Part shown: positions 1-8,755 of the stretch, piece by piece | How the letters are laid out: the number at the start of each line of letters is the position of its first letter | How positions within the stretch are numbered: the first letter of the stretch is position 1 | Assembly: GCF_024622045.1 (NCBI RefSeq) | Contig: NZ_JANKBP010000004.1 | Length of the DNA: 64,000 bases | Reading direction: 5' to 3' (one strand) | Source: Rodentibacter caecimuris | GTDB taxonomy: Bacteria; Pseudomonadota; Gammaproteobacteria; Enterobacterales; Pasteurellaceae | Made by a program: the position numbers and the translations under genes | Notes under the pieces: model-generated | Told to the model about the DNA's origin: nothing | The model's database searches: none | What the model saw: the letters and a program-made list of their open reading frames with translations, nothing else

Positions 1-198
1 CTTATTAAGAAAGGGGAATTGGCCGGTACCGTATTAAATGACGGCGTAAATCAAGGTAAAGCCGTTGTTCAATTAGCCAATAACCTCGCCCAAGGCAAAC
101 CAGCTACCGAAGGCACCAAATGGGAATTAAAAGATCGCGTTGTACGTATCCCTTATGTAGGTGTGGATAAAGATAATTTAGCTGAATTCTTAAAATAA
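1..198 (+). CDS. mglB: MglB, galactose/glucose-binding periplasmic protein (C-terminal end only)
   Basis: The window opens inside an open frame of 65 codons ending at TAA 196-198. Its last residues, including VPYVGVDKDNL-like RIPYVGVDKDNLAEF and the upstream GTVLNDGVNQGKA, match the C-terminus of the galactose-binding protein MglB as I remember it from E. coli. MglB is the periplasmic receptor that delivers galactose or glucose to the MglA/MglC importer. The mglA and mglC genes follow directly on the same strand, which supports the call. The signal peptide and most of the protein lie outside the window. Confidence 0.9.
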   Translation, partial: LIKKGELAGTVLNDGVNQGKAVVQLANNLAQGKPATEGTKWELKDRVVRIPYVGVDKDNLAEFLK

Positions 199-223
199 AA
201 CTAATATCAGTGATGTAACCTTT

Positions 224-247
224 AGGGGGAGTATTTCTACTTCCCCT
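224..247 (+). promoter_or_regulatory. mglB-mglA intergenic stem-loop
   Basis: Arms 224-231 and 240-247 pair over 8 bp (five of them G-C, one G.U) around an 8-base loop. There is no T-tract after it, so it is a poor terminator. Sitting just after the binding-protein gene, it probably protects the mglB transcript from 3' decay so that MglB exceeds MglA/MglC. The hairpin is seen; the role is inferred. Confidence 0.55.
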
Positions 248-266
248 ATTTCAAATGAGGTTGGAT

Positions 267-1787
267 ATGACAACTCAAGATTTAAGTCAAGGTAGTCAGG
301 TACTGCTTACGATGACCAATGTCAGTAAATCCTTTCCGGGCGTAAAAGCCTTAGATAGTGCAAACTTAACCGTCTGTTCTCATTCTGTTCATGCCTTAAT
401 GGGAGAAAATGGAGCGGGAAAATCTACATTATTAAAATGTTTGTTCGGTATTTATGCCAAAGATGAAGGTGAGATTTTTTTCTTAGGTAAACCCGTCAAT
501 TTTAAAACATCAAAAGAAGCCCTCGAAAATGGCATTTCTATGGTGCACCAAGAGCTCAATCTCGTACGCCAGACCAGTGTCATGGACAACCTTTGGCTTG
601 GACGCTATCCGCTTAAGGGGCCATTTGTCGATCACGCCAAAATGTATCGTGATACCAAAGCGATTTTTGATGAATTGGAGATTGATGTTGATCCAAAAGA
701 AAAAGTCGCCAAACTTTCTGTTTCTCAAATGCAGATGATCGAGATTGCAAAAGCATTCTCTTATGATGCCAAAATCGTCATTATGGATGAACCAACATCA
801 TCGCTTTCTGAAAAAGAAGTCGAACATCTGTTTAAAATTATTCAAAAATTAAAAGATCGCGGCTGCGGCATTATTTACATTTCTCACAAAATGGATGAAA
901 TTTTCAAAATTTGTGACGAAATTACTATTTTACGTGATGGGAAGTGGATCAATACCGTGCCGGTAAAAACCTCCAGTATGGAACAAATTGTTTCAATGAT
1001 GGTAGGACGCGAACTTACCCAGCGTTTCCCTGAAAAAACAAATGTCCCAAAAGAAGTTGTACTTAAAGCCGAACATTTAACTGCCATCAATCAGCCCTCT
1101 ATTCAAGATGTCTCTTTTGAATTGCGTAAGGGTGAAATTTTAGGTATTGCGGGTCTAGTCGGTGCAAAACGTACAGATATTGTCGAAGCTATTTTCGGCG
1201 TGCGTGAACTGAAAAGCGGTACAATTAAGCTACACGATAAAATTGTCAAAAATCGAACCGCACTTGAAGCAATTAATAACGGTTTTGCACTTGTCACCGA
1301 AGAACGCCGTACTACTGGGATCTACTCCAATCTAAGCATTGAATTCAATTCTTTGATTTCAAATATGAAATCTTACCTTACGCCTTGGAAATTACTTAGC
1401 AATAAGAAAATGCGTAGTGATACCCAATGGGTCATTGATTCAATGAATGTAAAAACACCTTCACACAAAACCACGATTGGATCACTTTCCGGCGGTAATC
1501 AACAAAAAGTTATTATTGGTCGTTGGTTACTTACCCAACCGGAAATTTTGATGCTTGACGAACCAACCCGAGGCATTGATATCGGTGCTAAATTTGAAAT
1601 TTACCAGCTCATTCAAGAGCTTGCTAAAAAAGACAAAGGTATCATTATGATTTCCTCTGAGATGCCGGAGTTATTAGGGACAACCGATAGAATTCTCGTA
1701 ATGAGTAACGGTCGGGTTGCCGGTATTGTAGAGACTGCAAAAACTTCTCAGGAAGAAATTTTACAGTTGGCGGCGAAATATTTATAA
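267..1787 (+). CDS. mglA: MglA, galactose/methyl galactoside ABC importer ATP-binding protein
   Basis: This is a cytoplasmic ATPase with two fused ABC domains that powers galactose import with MglB and MglC. The first domain has Walker A GENGAGKST (about residues 46-54) and Walker B IVIMDEPTSS, with the degenerate signature LSVSQ usual in this family. The second has a degenerate Walker A (GLVGAKRTD), the signature LSGGNQQKV and Walker B ILMLDEPTRG. I chose ATG 267 rather than the in-frame ATG 255 because it gives 506 residues, the usual MglA length, and has AGG about 7 bases upstream. The gene lies 68 bases after mglB and 22 before mglC, in one operon. Confidence 0.95.
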   Translation: MTTQDLSQGSQVLLTMTNVSKSFPGVKALDSANLTVCSHSVHALMGENGAGKSTLLKCLFGIYAKDEGEIFFLGKPVNFKTSKEALENGISMVHQELNLVRQTSVMDNLWLGRYPLKGPFVDHAKMYRDTKAIFDELEIDVDPKEKVAKLSVSQMQMIEIAKAFSYDAKIVIMDEPTSSLSEKEVEHLFKIIQKLKDRGCGIIYISHKMDEIFKICDEITILRDGKWINTVPVKTSSMEQIVSMMVGRELTQRFPEKTNVPKEVVLKAEHLTAINQPSIQDVSFELRKGEILGIAGLVGAKRTDIVEAIFGVRELKSGTIKLHDKIVKNRTALEAINNGFALVTEERRTTGIYSNLSIEFNSLISNMKSYLTPWKLLSNKKMRSDTQWVIDSMNVKTPSHKTTIGSLSGGNQQKVIIGRWLLTQPEILMLDEPTRGIDIGAKFEIYQLIQELAKKDKGIIMISSEMPELLGTTDRILVMSNGRVAGIVETAKTSQEEILQLAAKYL

Positions 1788-1809
1788 CAATATAAGGAAC
1801 AAATGAATT

Positions 1810-2820
1810 ATGAGTGCCCTAGAAAAAAATAAATCCTTTGATCTTCTAAAACAAAATGCGATCTATTTTGTGCTATTGATTTTACTCGGCATTATCATTG
1901 CACAAGATCCAACTTTCTTAAATCTTATCAATTTTAGTAATATTCTTACCCAATCCTCCGTGCGTTTAATTATCGCATTGGGTGTAGCGGGATTATTGGT
2001 GACACAAGGTACAGACTTATCTGCCGGTCGTCAGGTCGGTTTAGCCGCGGTAATTTCTGCAACCATGTTGCAATCTATGGAAAATATGAACCGTGTTTTC
2101 CCTGATTTAGGTGAAATCCCTATTCCTGTTGTGATTCTAGCCGTTTGTGCCGTAGGTGCTGTTATCGGCTTAGTTAACGGTTTAGTCATTGCCTATCTAA
2201 ACGTCACGCCATTTATTGCCACTATGGGAACCATGATCATTGTTTATGGTTTCAACTCCCTTTATTACGATGCAGTAGGTGGCTCCCCTATCGCCGGTTT
2301 TAATGAAAATTTTTCTGACTTTGCCCAAGGATTCTTCCGAATAGGTAGCTTTAAACTTTCATATATCACGATTTATGCAGCTATTGCTTCATTTTTAGTG
2401 TGGGTAATGTGGAATAAAACCCGTTTTGGTAAGAACATCTTCGCTATCGGAGGTAATCCTGAAGCAGCTAGAGTATCCGGTGTAAACGTTGCACGCAACC
2501 TTGTTGTTATTTATATCATTGCAGGGATGTTCTATGCTTTCGGCGGAATGTTAGAAGCCGGTCGAATCGGTTCTGCAACGAATAACTTAGGTTTTATGTA
2601 CGAATTGGATGCAATTGCAGCCTGCGTAGTTGGTGGCGTATCGTTTGCTGGTGGTGTTGGTACTGTAATTGGTGTAGTTACCGGTGTTATCATCTTTACC
2701 GTAATCAACTACGGCTTAACCTATATTGGGGTAAACCCTTATTGGCAATACATCATCAAAGGTAGCATCATCATTTTAGCTGTTGCGATAGACTCATTAA
2801 AATACGCGAAGAAAAAATAG
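1810..2820 (+). CDS. mglC: MglC, galactose/methyl galactoside ABC importer permease
   Basis: This inner-membrane permease of 336 residues belongs to the branched-chain/ribose-type permease family and forms the channel of the MglBAC importer. It is a chain of hydrophobic segments with short polar loops. The conserved cytoplasmic loop GKNIFAIGGNPEAARVSGV near residues 205-225 is typical of RbsC/MglC permeases and contacts the ATPase. AAGGA lies upstream of the ATG. It is the last gene of the mgl operon, and two hairpins follow before the next, convergent, gene. Confidence 0.94.
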   Translation: MSALEKNKSFDLLKQNAIYFVLLILLGIIIAQDPTFLNLINFSNILTQSSVRLIIALGVAGLLVTQGTDLSAGRQVGLAAVISATMLQSMENMNRVFPDLGEIPIPVVILAVCAVGAVIGLVNGLVIAYLNVTPFIATMGTMIIVYGFNSLYYDAVGGSPIAGFNENFSDFAQGFFRIGSFKLSYITIYAAIASFLVWVMWNKTRFGKNIFAIGGNPEAARVSGVNVARNLVVIYIIAGMFYAFGGMLEAGRIGSATNNLGFMYELDAIAACVVGGVSFAGGVGTVIGVVTGVIIFTVINYGLTYIGVNPYWQYIIKGSIIILAVAIDSLKYAKKK

Positions 2821-2872
2821 CAAAAATACGATGTGATGTAGTAAATACACAAAATAAAATTTATACAAAACA

Positions 2873-2895
2873 TAGGGCATACTACGTATGCCCTA
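2873..2895 (+). terminator. Hairpin after mglC, probable terminator
   Basis: Arms 2873-2882 and 2886-2895 form a perfect 10-bp inverted repeat with only three bases between them. A weak A/T-rich stretch follows rather than a clean T-tract. It lies 52 bases after the mglC stop and probably ends or protects the mgl transcript. Confidence 0.5.
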
Positions 2896-2994
2896 GCCAA
2901 TAAGCTAAAATTTTTGATATTAAACAAACACCATGTGTCCCTACATCCACTTTAAAATATCAGTTTTCTTCAACGACTACATAATATCGAAAAA

Positions 2995-3030
2995 AATAAA
3001 CCGCACTTTTTTAAGTACGGTTTATTATTT
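2995..3030. terminator. Bidirectional terminator built from inverted uptake signals
   Basis: The left arm AATAAACCGCACTT pairs with AAGTACGGTTTATT (one mismatch) around four T residues, with T-rich sequence on one side and A-rich sequence on the other. One arm is an exact uptake signal core and the other is one base off. It lies between the convergent mglC and the lipoprotein gene and could end both transcripts. Confidence 0.65.
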
Positions 3031-3071
3031 TAATTTGAAGCAAAAAAGTGGCTAAATTCAGCTATTTTTCA

Positions 3072-3365
3072 TTACCAATGATGATAACCTCTGTAATAAC
3101 CAAACCCAATACTCGGTACAACAACTGGTGTGCGTTGATAAATGACTCTCTGGCGACTGTCACTCGCATTCATTTTAATCGGATCTGAAATATCTTTTGC
3201 AGCTTTTGCTTTTTGTTCGGCAGTTACCGTATTACCACTAGCTACGCGAGCTTGGTACTCTTGCACCGTTTTCATATCATAGATACCCGTATCCTGTTGC
3301 ACTACTTGTTGTGAGCTACAAGCAACAAGAAATAATATCGGACATGTAATTAATAATTTTTTCAT
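3072..3365 (-). CDS. Small lipoprotein of unknown function
   Basis: I do not recognise this 97-residue protein. It starts with a lipoprotein signal, MKKLLITCPILFLVAC, with lipobox LVAC and the lipidated Cys at residue 16. The rest is polar, with a short basic and Ala-rich stretch near 50-60 and an aromatic Gly/Tyr/His tail (GYYRGYHHW). AAGGGAG upstream is a good ribosome site. Its ATG overlaps the stop of the upstream exported-protein gene by four bases (ATGA), so the two are translationally coupled and probably act together at the cell envelope. No function can be assigned. Confidence 0.75.
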   Translation of the reverse strand: MKKLLITCPILFLVACSSQQVVQQDTGIYDMKTVQEYQARVASGNTVTAEQKAKAAKDISDPIKMNASDSRQRVIYQRTPVVVPSIGFGYYRGYHHW

Positions 3366-3919
3366 TTTGCTCCCTTTTTACAAACCATTTTATCCAAAAG
3401 TTGTTTATTGCTATCCACTTTATCTCTAATAATCTGCTTTGTTTGTCTCCCTTCCCGCTCACGAATCTCTTGCTCTAATTGAGGATCATCAATAACGTAA
3501 ACAGGTACGTACTGCACATTTCTTGGCTCATCTTGCCGATAAAGCGAAGCTCCTATAATTCCACCGTAATATTGGCTATCATCACTAGGATGTATGTAAT
3601 TATTCGTAGAATTTGTAAAATCTACTCCATTATCACCCTCAAAGCCATTACATACTCCCTCACCAGATACAAAAACACTTTTAGAAGAAAAATTCTCACT
3701 CACCATATACACTTCAAACTCAACACTGTTAGCTAAATTTTTCGCATCTTGAACAGAACTACTCGGATCTAAAACCCGCTGTTCTTTACTATCAATATAG
3801 CGCGTTAAATTCTGAGTATCTTCTGATATTTTAACCACAATCGTTTTTGCACTAACAGAAGCCGACAAAGGTAAAAAAGATAATATAAAAAAACATAAGA
3901 GATAAGTATAATACTTCAT
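3362..3919 (-). CDS. Exported hypothetical protein
   Basis: This protein of about 185 residues has a clear signal peptide (hydrophobic run followed by ASVSA) and is probably periplasmic. I know no family for it. The mature part has two Cys residues (in GEGVCNGF and near the C-terminus in MVCKKG) that could form a disulfide, and a charged, probably helical segment near residues 150-170 (EREGRQTKQ). I place the start at ATG 3919 because AAGG lies about 8 bases upstream, whereas it abuts ATG 3925. It is co-transcribed with the downstream lipoprotein by a 4-base overlap. Confidence 0.72.
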   Translation of the reverse strand: MKYYTYLLCFFILSFLPLSASVSAKTIVVKISEDTQNLTRYIDSKEQRVLDPSSSVQDAKNLANSVEFEVYMVSENFSSKSVFVSGEGVCNGFEGDNGVDFTNSTNNYIHPSDDSQYYGGIIGASLYRQDEPRNVQYVPVYVIDDPQLEQEIREREGRQTKQIIRDKVDSNKQLLDKMVCKKGAK

Positions 3920-3935
3920 ATTCATCCTTATATTA

Positions 3936-4231
3936 TTAATAAGTTTGATAGAATTCTACAGGTAAACCGTCCGGATTTGTGCAGAAAGTATACTTTATTT
4001 TTATAAAATCATCTACCCCAACAGATTCACAGGCCCCTTATTAGCCACAAATAAAAAATACAGAATTCCATCTCCTTAACTTTAATTCCAAATCTAATTT
4101 TTAACTATCCCGTTCTACCGATAAGGTTCGGCTATCATCTTTGCGCCTGAAATTTCTGTATAAAATCGCTTAGAACACAGCTAATCCAAAACAATGATGA
4201 CAACCTGATGAACACCTTCAATTGCAAGCAT
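3936..4231 (-). pseudogene. Decayed YaeR-like VOC (glyoxalase-fold) gene
   Basis: No intact frame covers this stretch, but the minus strand keeps recognisable parts of a YaeR-type vicinal-oxygen-chelate protein. From ATG 4231 one reads MLAIEGVHQVVII, then an in-frame TAG, then KRFYTEISGAKMIAEPYR. After a frame change comes KLDLEL, and the far end reads YTFCTNPDGLPVEFYQ before TAA 3936-3938. These match the start, middle and metal-binding end of YaeR. About 95 bases of the usual length of about 390 are missing. The start lies two bases after the ccmI stop, so it was probably once the last gene of the ccm transcript. Confidence 0.75.
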
Positions 4232-4233
4232 GA

Positions 4234-5151
4234 CTAATTTTTCTCTGGTGTAATACTTTTTGTTTTTTCCTGTTCTTGAACTTCTAACGCATCGCGTGCA
4301 GCACGAATACTTTTTTCAATTAACGTTACCCGTTTATCATCTTTTGGCATTAACCGTAACATCATCGCCCAAGTCACTGCCGCCATTTTATAATCTTCCG
4401 TTTCAAAATAACGAAATGCCAATAAACTTAATGCTTCAATATTGCTATGATCCTTACGGATAACTTCTCGTAATAAATCACTACCTTTTAGTTTATCCGT
4501 CACATCTTCCGAAAACATTAATACACGTGCATAACCCAGTTTATATTGTAAATTATCAGGCTCAAGCTTATTTGCTTTTTGGTAGCTATCGAACGCCAAA
4601 CGGGCATCACCTAAATTCATACCAATTTGTCCCAGCCACCACCACTTTTGGGCATCCTGTGGATTTTTCTGTAAATCAATACGAAGTGCGATTGAAAATT
4701 GCTGCATTTCACTATCCGAAAGAGGATTTGTCTCCTCTTCTTTCATTCTCTCGTAAAAATAAGGCAATTTTGCATAAGTTTGCTCTAACATGGATTCTGC
4801 CTGCCAAGATCCAACCATAAAGTAACTTGCTCCTGCAACAATCCCTATAGCAAGCAGACCTGAAGCAAACCAAATTTTTCCATAAGATTTTTCATTTTGG
4901 ATTGTCTTTTCTTCCTGATAAGGGACATCATCCAATAACGTTTTCTGCAATTCTTGTTTAAGTAATTCTACATTTTCCACTAGCCCTTGCGCATTATCCC
5001 GTTCGATTTCTTGCAGGCGTGAGAAATAGAGTGCCTTATTCAGCTCATCACGTTTTTGTTCATTTTGTGTCTTAAACCGATACAGCAAAGGATAAAAACA
5101 AATTAACGCTACCAGTAAAGTAATGGCGACCAAACTCAATGCAAAACTCAT
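4234..5151 (-). CDS. ccmI: CcmI, cytochrome c maturation apocytochrome chaperone
   Basis: This 305-residue protein has an N-terminal membrane segment (about 3-22), a cytoplasmic charged stretch, a second membrane segment (about 94-113) and a TPR-rich periplasmic domain (about 160-290, including WWWLGQIGMNLGD and AFDSYQKANKLEPDN). CcmI binds the C-terminus of apocytochrome c and presents it to the CcmF/H haem ligation complex. Its start abuts the ccmH stop (5152). In E. coli the CcmH and CcmI parts are fused in one protein; here they are two genes. Confidence 0.88.
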   Translation of the reverse strand: MSFALSLVAITLLVALICFYPLLYRFKTQNEQKRDELNKALYFSRLQEIERDNAQGLVENVELLKQELQKTLLDDVPYQEEKTIQNEKSYGKIWFASGLLAIGIVAGASYFMVGSWQAESMLEQTYAKLPYFYERMKEEETNPLSDSEMQQFSIALRIDLQKNPQDAQKWWWLGQIGMNLGDARLAFDSYQKANKLEPDNLQYKLGYARVLMFSEDVTDKLKGSDLLREVIRKDHSNIEALSLLAFRYFETEDYKMAAVTWAMMLRLMPKDDKRVTLIEKSIRAARDALEVQEQEKTKSITPEKN

Positions 5152-5616
5152 CTATTTATCCTTTTGATTCAATAATTCAGCTAAACGCGCATTTTCTTCT
5201 TCCGTTAAAACATTGTCGGTTTTGACCGCACTTTGTTTTTTAGACTTAGGCTTCATTAGGAAAAAAACGCCGAATAATATAAGAAATAATGGTGCAAACC
5301 ATAAAATTAAGGTACTCGCCGTCATCGGAGGATCATAGGTCACAAAATTACCATAACGCGCCACCATATATTCCACCACATCATTTTTCGATTTTCCCTC
5401 TTGTAATAACTCAAAGACTTTGTTACGCATATCTACCGCAATTGTGGCATTTGAGTCTGCAATATTATTATTCTGACATTGCGGACAACGCAAAGATTGC
5501 GTAAGTCGGTGATAATCGTTTTCTTGCTGTTGCGAGCTAAAATTCAGTGCATCAATGGCGGAAAATGCCACCGTGCTACATAAAAGTGCGGCTAAAAAAA
5601 GCCCTAATTTTTTCAT
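5152..5616 (-). CDS. ccmH: CcmH, apocytochrome c thiol-disulfide reductant
   Basis: This 154-residue protein has a signal peptide (residues 1-19), the family motif LRCPQCQNNNIADSNA with its CxxC pair near residues 43-46, and a C-terminal membrane anchor (about 103-122). CcmH works with CcmG to keep the CxxCH haem-binding cysteines of apocytochrome c reduced in the periplasm. The start overlaps the ccmG stop by 4 bases. An uptake signal lies within the gene at 5225-5233 and encodes QSAV. Confidence 0.92.
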   Translation of the reverse strand: MKKLGLFLAALLCSTVAFSAIDALNFSSQQQENDYHRLTQSLRCPQCQNNNIADSNATIAVDMRNKVFELLQEGKSKNDVVEYMVARYGNFVTYDPPMTASTLILWFAPLFLILFGVFFLMKPKSKKQSAVKTDNVLTEEENARLAELLNQKDK

Positions 5617-6161
5617 TGTGTCTGCTCCGCAAGTTTGTCATAAATCGGTTTCAACGTTTCCAGCCATACTTTTTCGTTTACATCCCCGGCCAAACGATAA
5701 TGAATCACTCCTTTACCATCCACAATGAAAGTCTCCGGTGCACCATATACCCCCAAGTCTAAGCCAAAAGATCCTTTTTCATCTTTTAGCACAAGTTGGT
5801 AAGGATTACCCAAATCTTTTAACCATTTTATTGCCTTTGCCGGTTCATCTTTATAGTTCAACCCAATAATATTCACACCTTGTTGCACCAGTTTATTTAA
5901 GTATTGATGTTCGGCATAACAGGTTGGACACCAAGTCGCCCATACGTTTAGCAAAACCGGTTTGCCTTGACGGAATAGTTCATTGCCATAAACCTTGTTT
6001 TCAAAGAGTTCCGTTAAGCTTTTCGTCGGGACAGGTTTTCCAACCAACGCCGATTCTAAAGCCTTAATATCTTCACCTTGAGCATTACGGTTAAGTTGCA
6101 CTAAAAAGGCAATAACCACTGCTAAAAAGAGAACAAGAGGAATCAATAATTTTTTTTTCAT
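5613..6161 (-). CDS. ccmG: CcmG/DsbE, thiol:disulfide interchange protein
   Basis: This is a membrane-anchored periplasmic thioredoxin-like reductase of 182 residues. An N-terminal anchor (about 5-22) is followed by a thioredoxin fold with active site WCPTC (Cys78 and Cys81) and the late loop GVYGAPETF, which carries the cis-Pro of CcmG proteins. It passes electrons from the membrane reductase DsbD/CcdA to CcmH or apocytochrome c. The gene lies 126 bases after ccmF, the longest gap in the operon; I see no convincing hairpin or promoter in that gap. Confidence 0.93.
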   Translation of the reverse strand: MKKKLLIPLVLFLAVVIAFLVQLNRNAQGEDIKALESALVGKPVPTKSLTELFENKVYGNELFRQGKPVLLNVWATWCPTCYAEHQYLNKLVQQGVNIIGLNYKDEPAKAIKWLKDLGNPYQLVLKDEKGSFGLDLGVYGAPETFIVDGKGVIHYRLAGDVNEKVWLETLKPIYDKLAEQTQ

Positions 6162-6287
6162 TTCTACCGCTCTTTTAAGTAACTTGTCCTTTCCTTATTT
6201 GGAAAAGGTTGCGAAAAAATCAATCACGCTATATTTTCCACAGGGTTTCACACTTCCATAAGGAAAATCAGGAATGCAATACGGGAG

Positions 6288-8234
6288 TTATTTTTTTAAT
6301 AATTTATTAAACCGATAACGTCTGTCAAACATACACAACAGACCACCCAATGCCATAAACACACCACCAATCCAAATCCAACGAATAAAAGGCTTGTAAT
6401 ACAAACGCAATGCCCAAGAATTGTCATCAAGTTTTTCGCCTAGCGCCACGTACAAGTCACGTGTTAAGCTCCCATCAATAGCTGCTTCTGTCATTGACAT
6501 ACGGCTCACGGTGTAAAAACGCTTTTCAGCGAATAAGGTTGCCTCCGGTTTTCCGTCTTTTGTAATATCAATTTGTGCTTTACCACCAATATAATTAGGC
6601 CCGTTGGCATCACTGACACCGACAAATTTGAAATCGTAACGACCAATCTGAGCACTATCCCCTACTTGCATTCGTACATCACGTTCTACACTAAAGTTTT
6701 GGCTAAAAGCGATCCCCCATACCGTCATTGCCACACCTAAGTGTGCAAATAACATTCCCCAATGAGAACGGGATAATTTGCGCACACCGACAAAAAACGA
6801 TTCGCGATGGGTAGCCCGTTGTTGTAATTCGTAAAGTGCGAGTAATAGGATAATAATAGTCATCATCGCACCAAGAACGGAACTTACGGTAATCTTGTCT
6901 TGCAAGAAATAAGGTAAGGCAAATCCTGCGATCAGCATGATAACAACACTGATGATAACCGGCGTTCGAATTGCTGAGAATTGATCCCGTCGCCATTTTA
7001 CTAGCGGCCCAATGCCTAGCAATAGCGCAAACGGTGTCATAATAATCAAGAACATTTGATCAAAAAACGGTGCGCCGATTGAAATTGTGCCTAATCCTAA
7101 CTGTTTATGCACCAAAGGTAACAATGTACCTAAAAACACCACGCAAAGTGCGGTCATTAATAGAATATTATTTAATAGCAACATACTTTCGCGAGAATAG
7201 CGCTCCGCATTATCACGTGAACGAATTTGACTGCCTTTATAGGCATAAAGTGCGAGTGAGCCGCCAATGACAACCACCAGATATGCCAAAATATACAAAC
7301 CGCGCGTCGGATCAGAGGCAAAGGCATGAACTGACACCAAAATCCCCGAACGCACCAAGAATGTGCCGAGTAAACAGAGGGAAAAAGCCAAAATAGCGAG
7401 GAGTACCGTCCAAGCTTTAAATGAACTGCGTTTTTCCGTCACCGAAAGAGAATGAATCAGCGCTGTACCGGCTAACCAAGGCATAAAGGATGAATTTTCA
7501 ACCGGATCCCAGAACCACCAGCCGCCCCAACCTAATTCATAATACGCCCACCAAGAACCGAGTACGATACCAAGTGTTAAAAATACCCATGCGGCAAGCG
7601 TCCAAGGGCGAGACCAACGCGCCCACGCCGAATCAAGTTTACCGGTCATTAAAGAAGCAATCGCGAACGCAAAAGCGACAGAGAAACCGACATAGCCCAT
7701 ATAGAGTAGCGGAGGGTGAAAAATCAATCCTACATCTTGTAGCATAGGATTAAGTTCTTTACCGTCCACAGGGAAATTAGGGAAAGTGCGGGTAAATGGA
7801 TTGGATGTAAATAATACAAACAGCACGAAACCCACGCTAATGATTCCCATGATACCCAGCACTCTCGCTGCCGCTTCTTGAGGTAAATGTTTACTCAATA
7901 GCGCAACCGCGGCGGACCAAAGGGCAAGCAACCAAATCCAAAGCAATAATGAGCCTTCGTGTGATCCCCAAACAGCGGATAAACGATAATAAATCGGCAA
8001 GGTACTGTTAGAATTATTTACTACATATTGCACACTAAAGTCATTGACTGCAAACAAGTAAAACAGCGCGACAAAAGCAATGGTAAGACTGACAAATAAT
8101 CCGTAGGTCATTGGTCGTGCTAATGCCATTAAGCGGGTATTCCCCTTCTCTGCGCCCCACAATGGAAAAATCGCGAGCATTAATGACACGGCAAGACTCA
8201 AGGCGAGCGCATAATTTCCGATTTCAGCGATCAT
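6288..8234 (-). CDS. ccmF: CcmF, haem lyase subunit of cytochrome c maturation
   Basis: This 648-residue polytopic inner-membrane protein has the usual CcmF length. It carries the tryptophan-rich WWD haem-handling motif WGGWWFWDPVEN at 236-247 and conserved His residues such as His173 (IFHPP) and His261. CcmF receives haem from CcmE and, with CcmH and CcmI, ligates it to the CxxCH motif. The gene overlaps ccmE by 4 bases. An uptake signal at 7146-7154 encodes MTALC within a membrane segment. Confidence 0.96.
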   Translation of the reverse strand: MIAEIGNYALALSLAVSLMLAIFPLWGAEKGNTRLMALARPMTYGLFVSLTIAFVALFYLFAVNDFSVQYVVNNSNSTLPIYYRLSAVWGSHEGSLLLWIWLLALWSAAVALLSKHLPQEAAARVLGIMGIISVGFVLFVLFTSNPFTRTFPNFPVDGKELNPMLQDVGLIFHPPLLYMGYVGFSVAFAFAIASLMTGKLDSAWARWSRPWTLAAWVFLTLGIVLGSWWAYYELGWGGWWFWDPVENSSFMPWLAGTALIHSLSVTEKRSSFKAWTVLLAILAFSLCLLGTFLVRSGILVSVHAFASDPTRGLYILAYLVVVIGGSLALYAYKGSQIRSRDNAERYSRESMLLLNNILLMTALCVVFLGTLLPLVHKQLGLGTISIGAPFFDQMFLIIMTPFALLLGIGPLVKWRRDQFSAIRTPVIISVVIMLIAGFALPYFLQDKITVSSVLGAMMTIIILLLALYELQQRATHRESFFVGVRKLSRSHWGMLFAHLGVAMTVWGIAFSQNFSVERDVRMQVGDSAQIGRYDFKFVGVSDANGPNYIGGKAQIDITKDGKPEATLFAEKRFYTVSRMSMTEAAIDGSLTRDLYVALGEKLDDNSWALRLYYKPFIRWIWIGGVFMALGGLLCMFDRRYRFNKLLKK

Positions 8235-8755
8235 TTGTTGCCTTCTTGTTTTTCTTGACGATCACGCACACTTTCACCTTTCAAATCCGCCTCATCTACA
8301 CCCATCGGTTTATGCACTTTTTGCATTTTTTCGCCTAATTCAGGCGGTACATAATTTTCATCGTGTTTTGCCAACACTTCAGTAGCGGTCAGTACGGTCG
8401 GTTTGGTTAATACGCCTTGTGCAACAATACCCTGCCCCTCTCGGAAAAGATCAGGCAAAATACCTTCGTATTCTACGGTAATCGCAGGGCCAATATCGTT
8501 CAAATCAAACCGCACTTTTAAACTTTTCGGGTCACGCTCTACAGTTCCTTCAACCACCATTCCACCGACTCGGATACGCTGCCCGACTTCAGGTTTTTGG
8601 TTCGGGTTATTATCTTTACCCAAAACCACCTCCGACGGCGTGTAGAATAAATCAATATTCTGACGTAACGCATAGAGTATCAAGCCACTAGCAATGGCAA
8701 TACCAAGTACAACAAAAACAACTAATTTAAGTCTGGATTTACGTCTCGGGTTCAT
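8231..8755 (-). CDS. ccmE: CcmE, periplasmic haem chaperone
   Basis: This is a membrane-anchored haem chaperone of 174 residues. It has a basic start, one membrane segment (about 10-29) and an OB-fold domain ending in LAKHDENYVPP, where His131 is the residue that binds haem covalently and Tyr135 is a ligand (His130 and Tyr134 in E. coli). It takes haem from the CcmABCD complex to CcmF. The C-terminal tail is charged and probably disordered. It overlaps both ccmD and ccmF by 4 bases, so translation is coupled. Confidence 0.95.
   Translation of the reverse strand: MNPRRKSRLKLVVFVVLGIAIASGLILYALRQNIDLFYTPSEVVLGKDNNPNQKPEVGQRIRVGGMVVEGTVERDPKSLKVRFDLNDIGPAITVEYEGILPDLFREGQGIVAQGVLTKPTVLTATEVLAKHDENYVPPELGEKMQKVHKPMGVDEADLKGESVRDRQEKQEGNK

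Noticed and set aside
6162..6287. Extra small gene or promoter between ccmF and ccmG
   Set aside because: The gap is 126 bases with no start plus ribosome site and no clear promoter.
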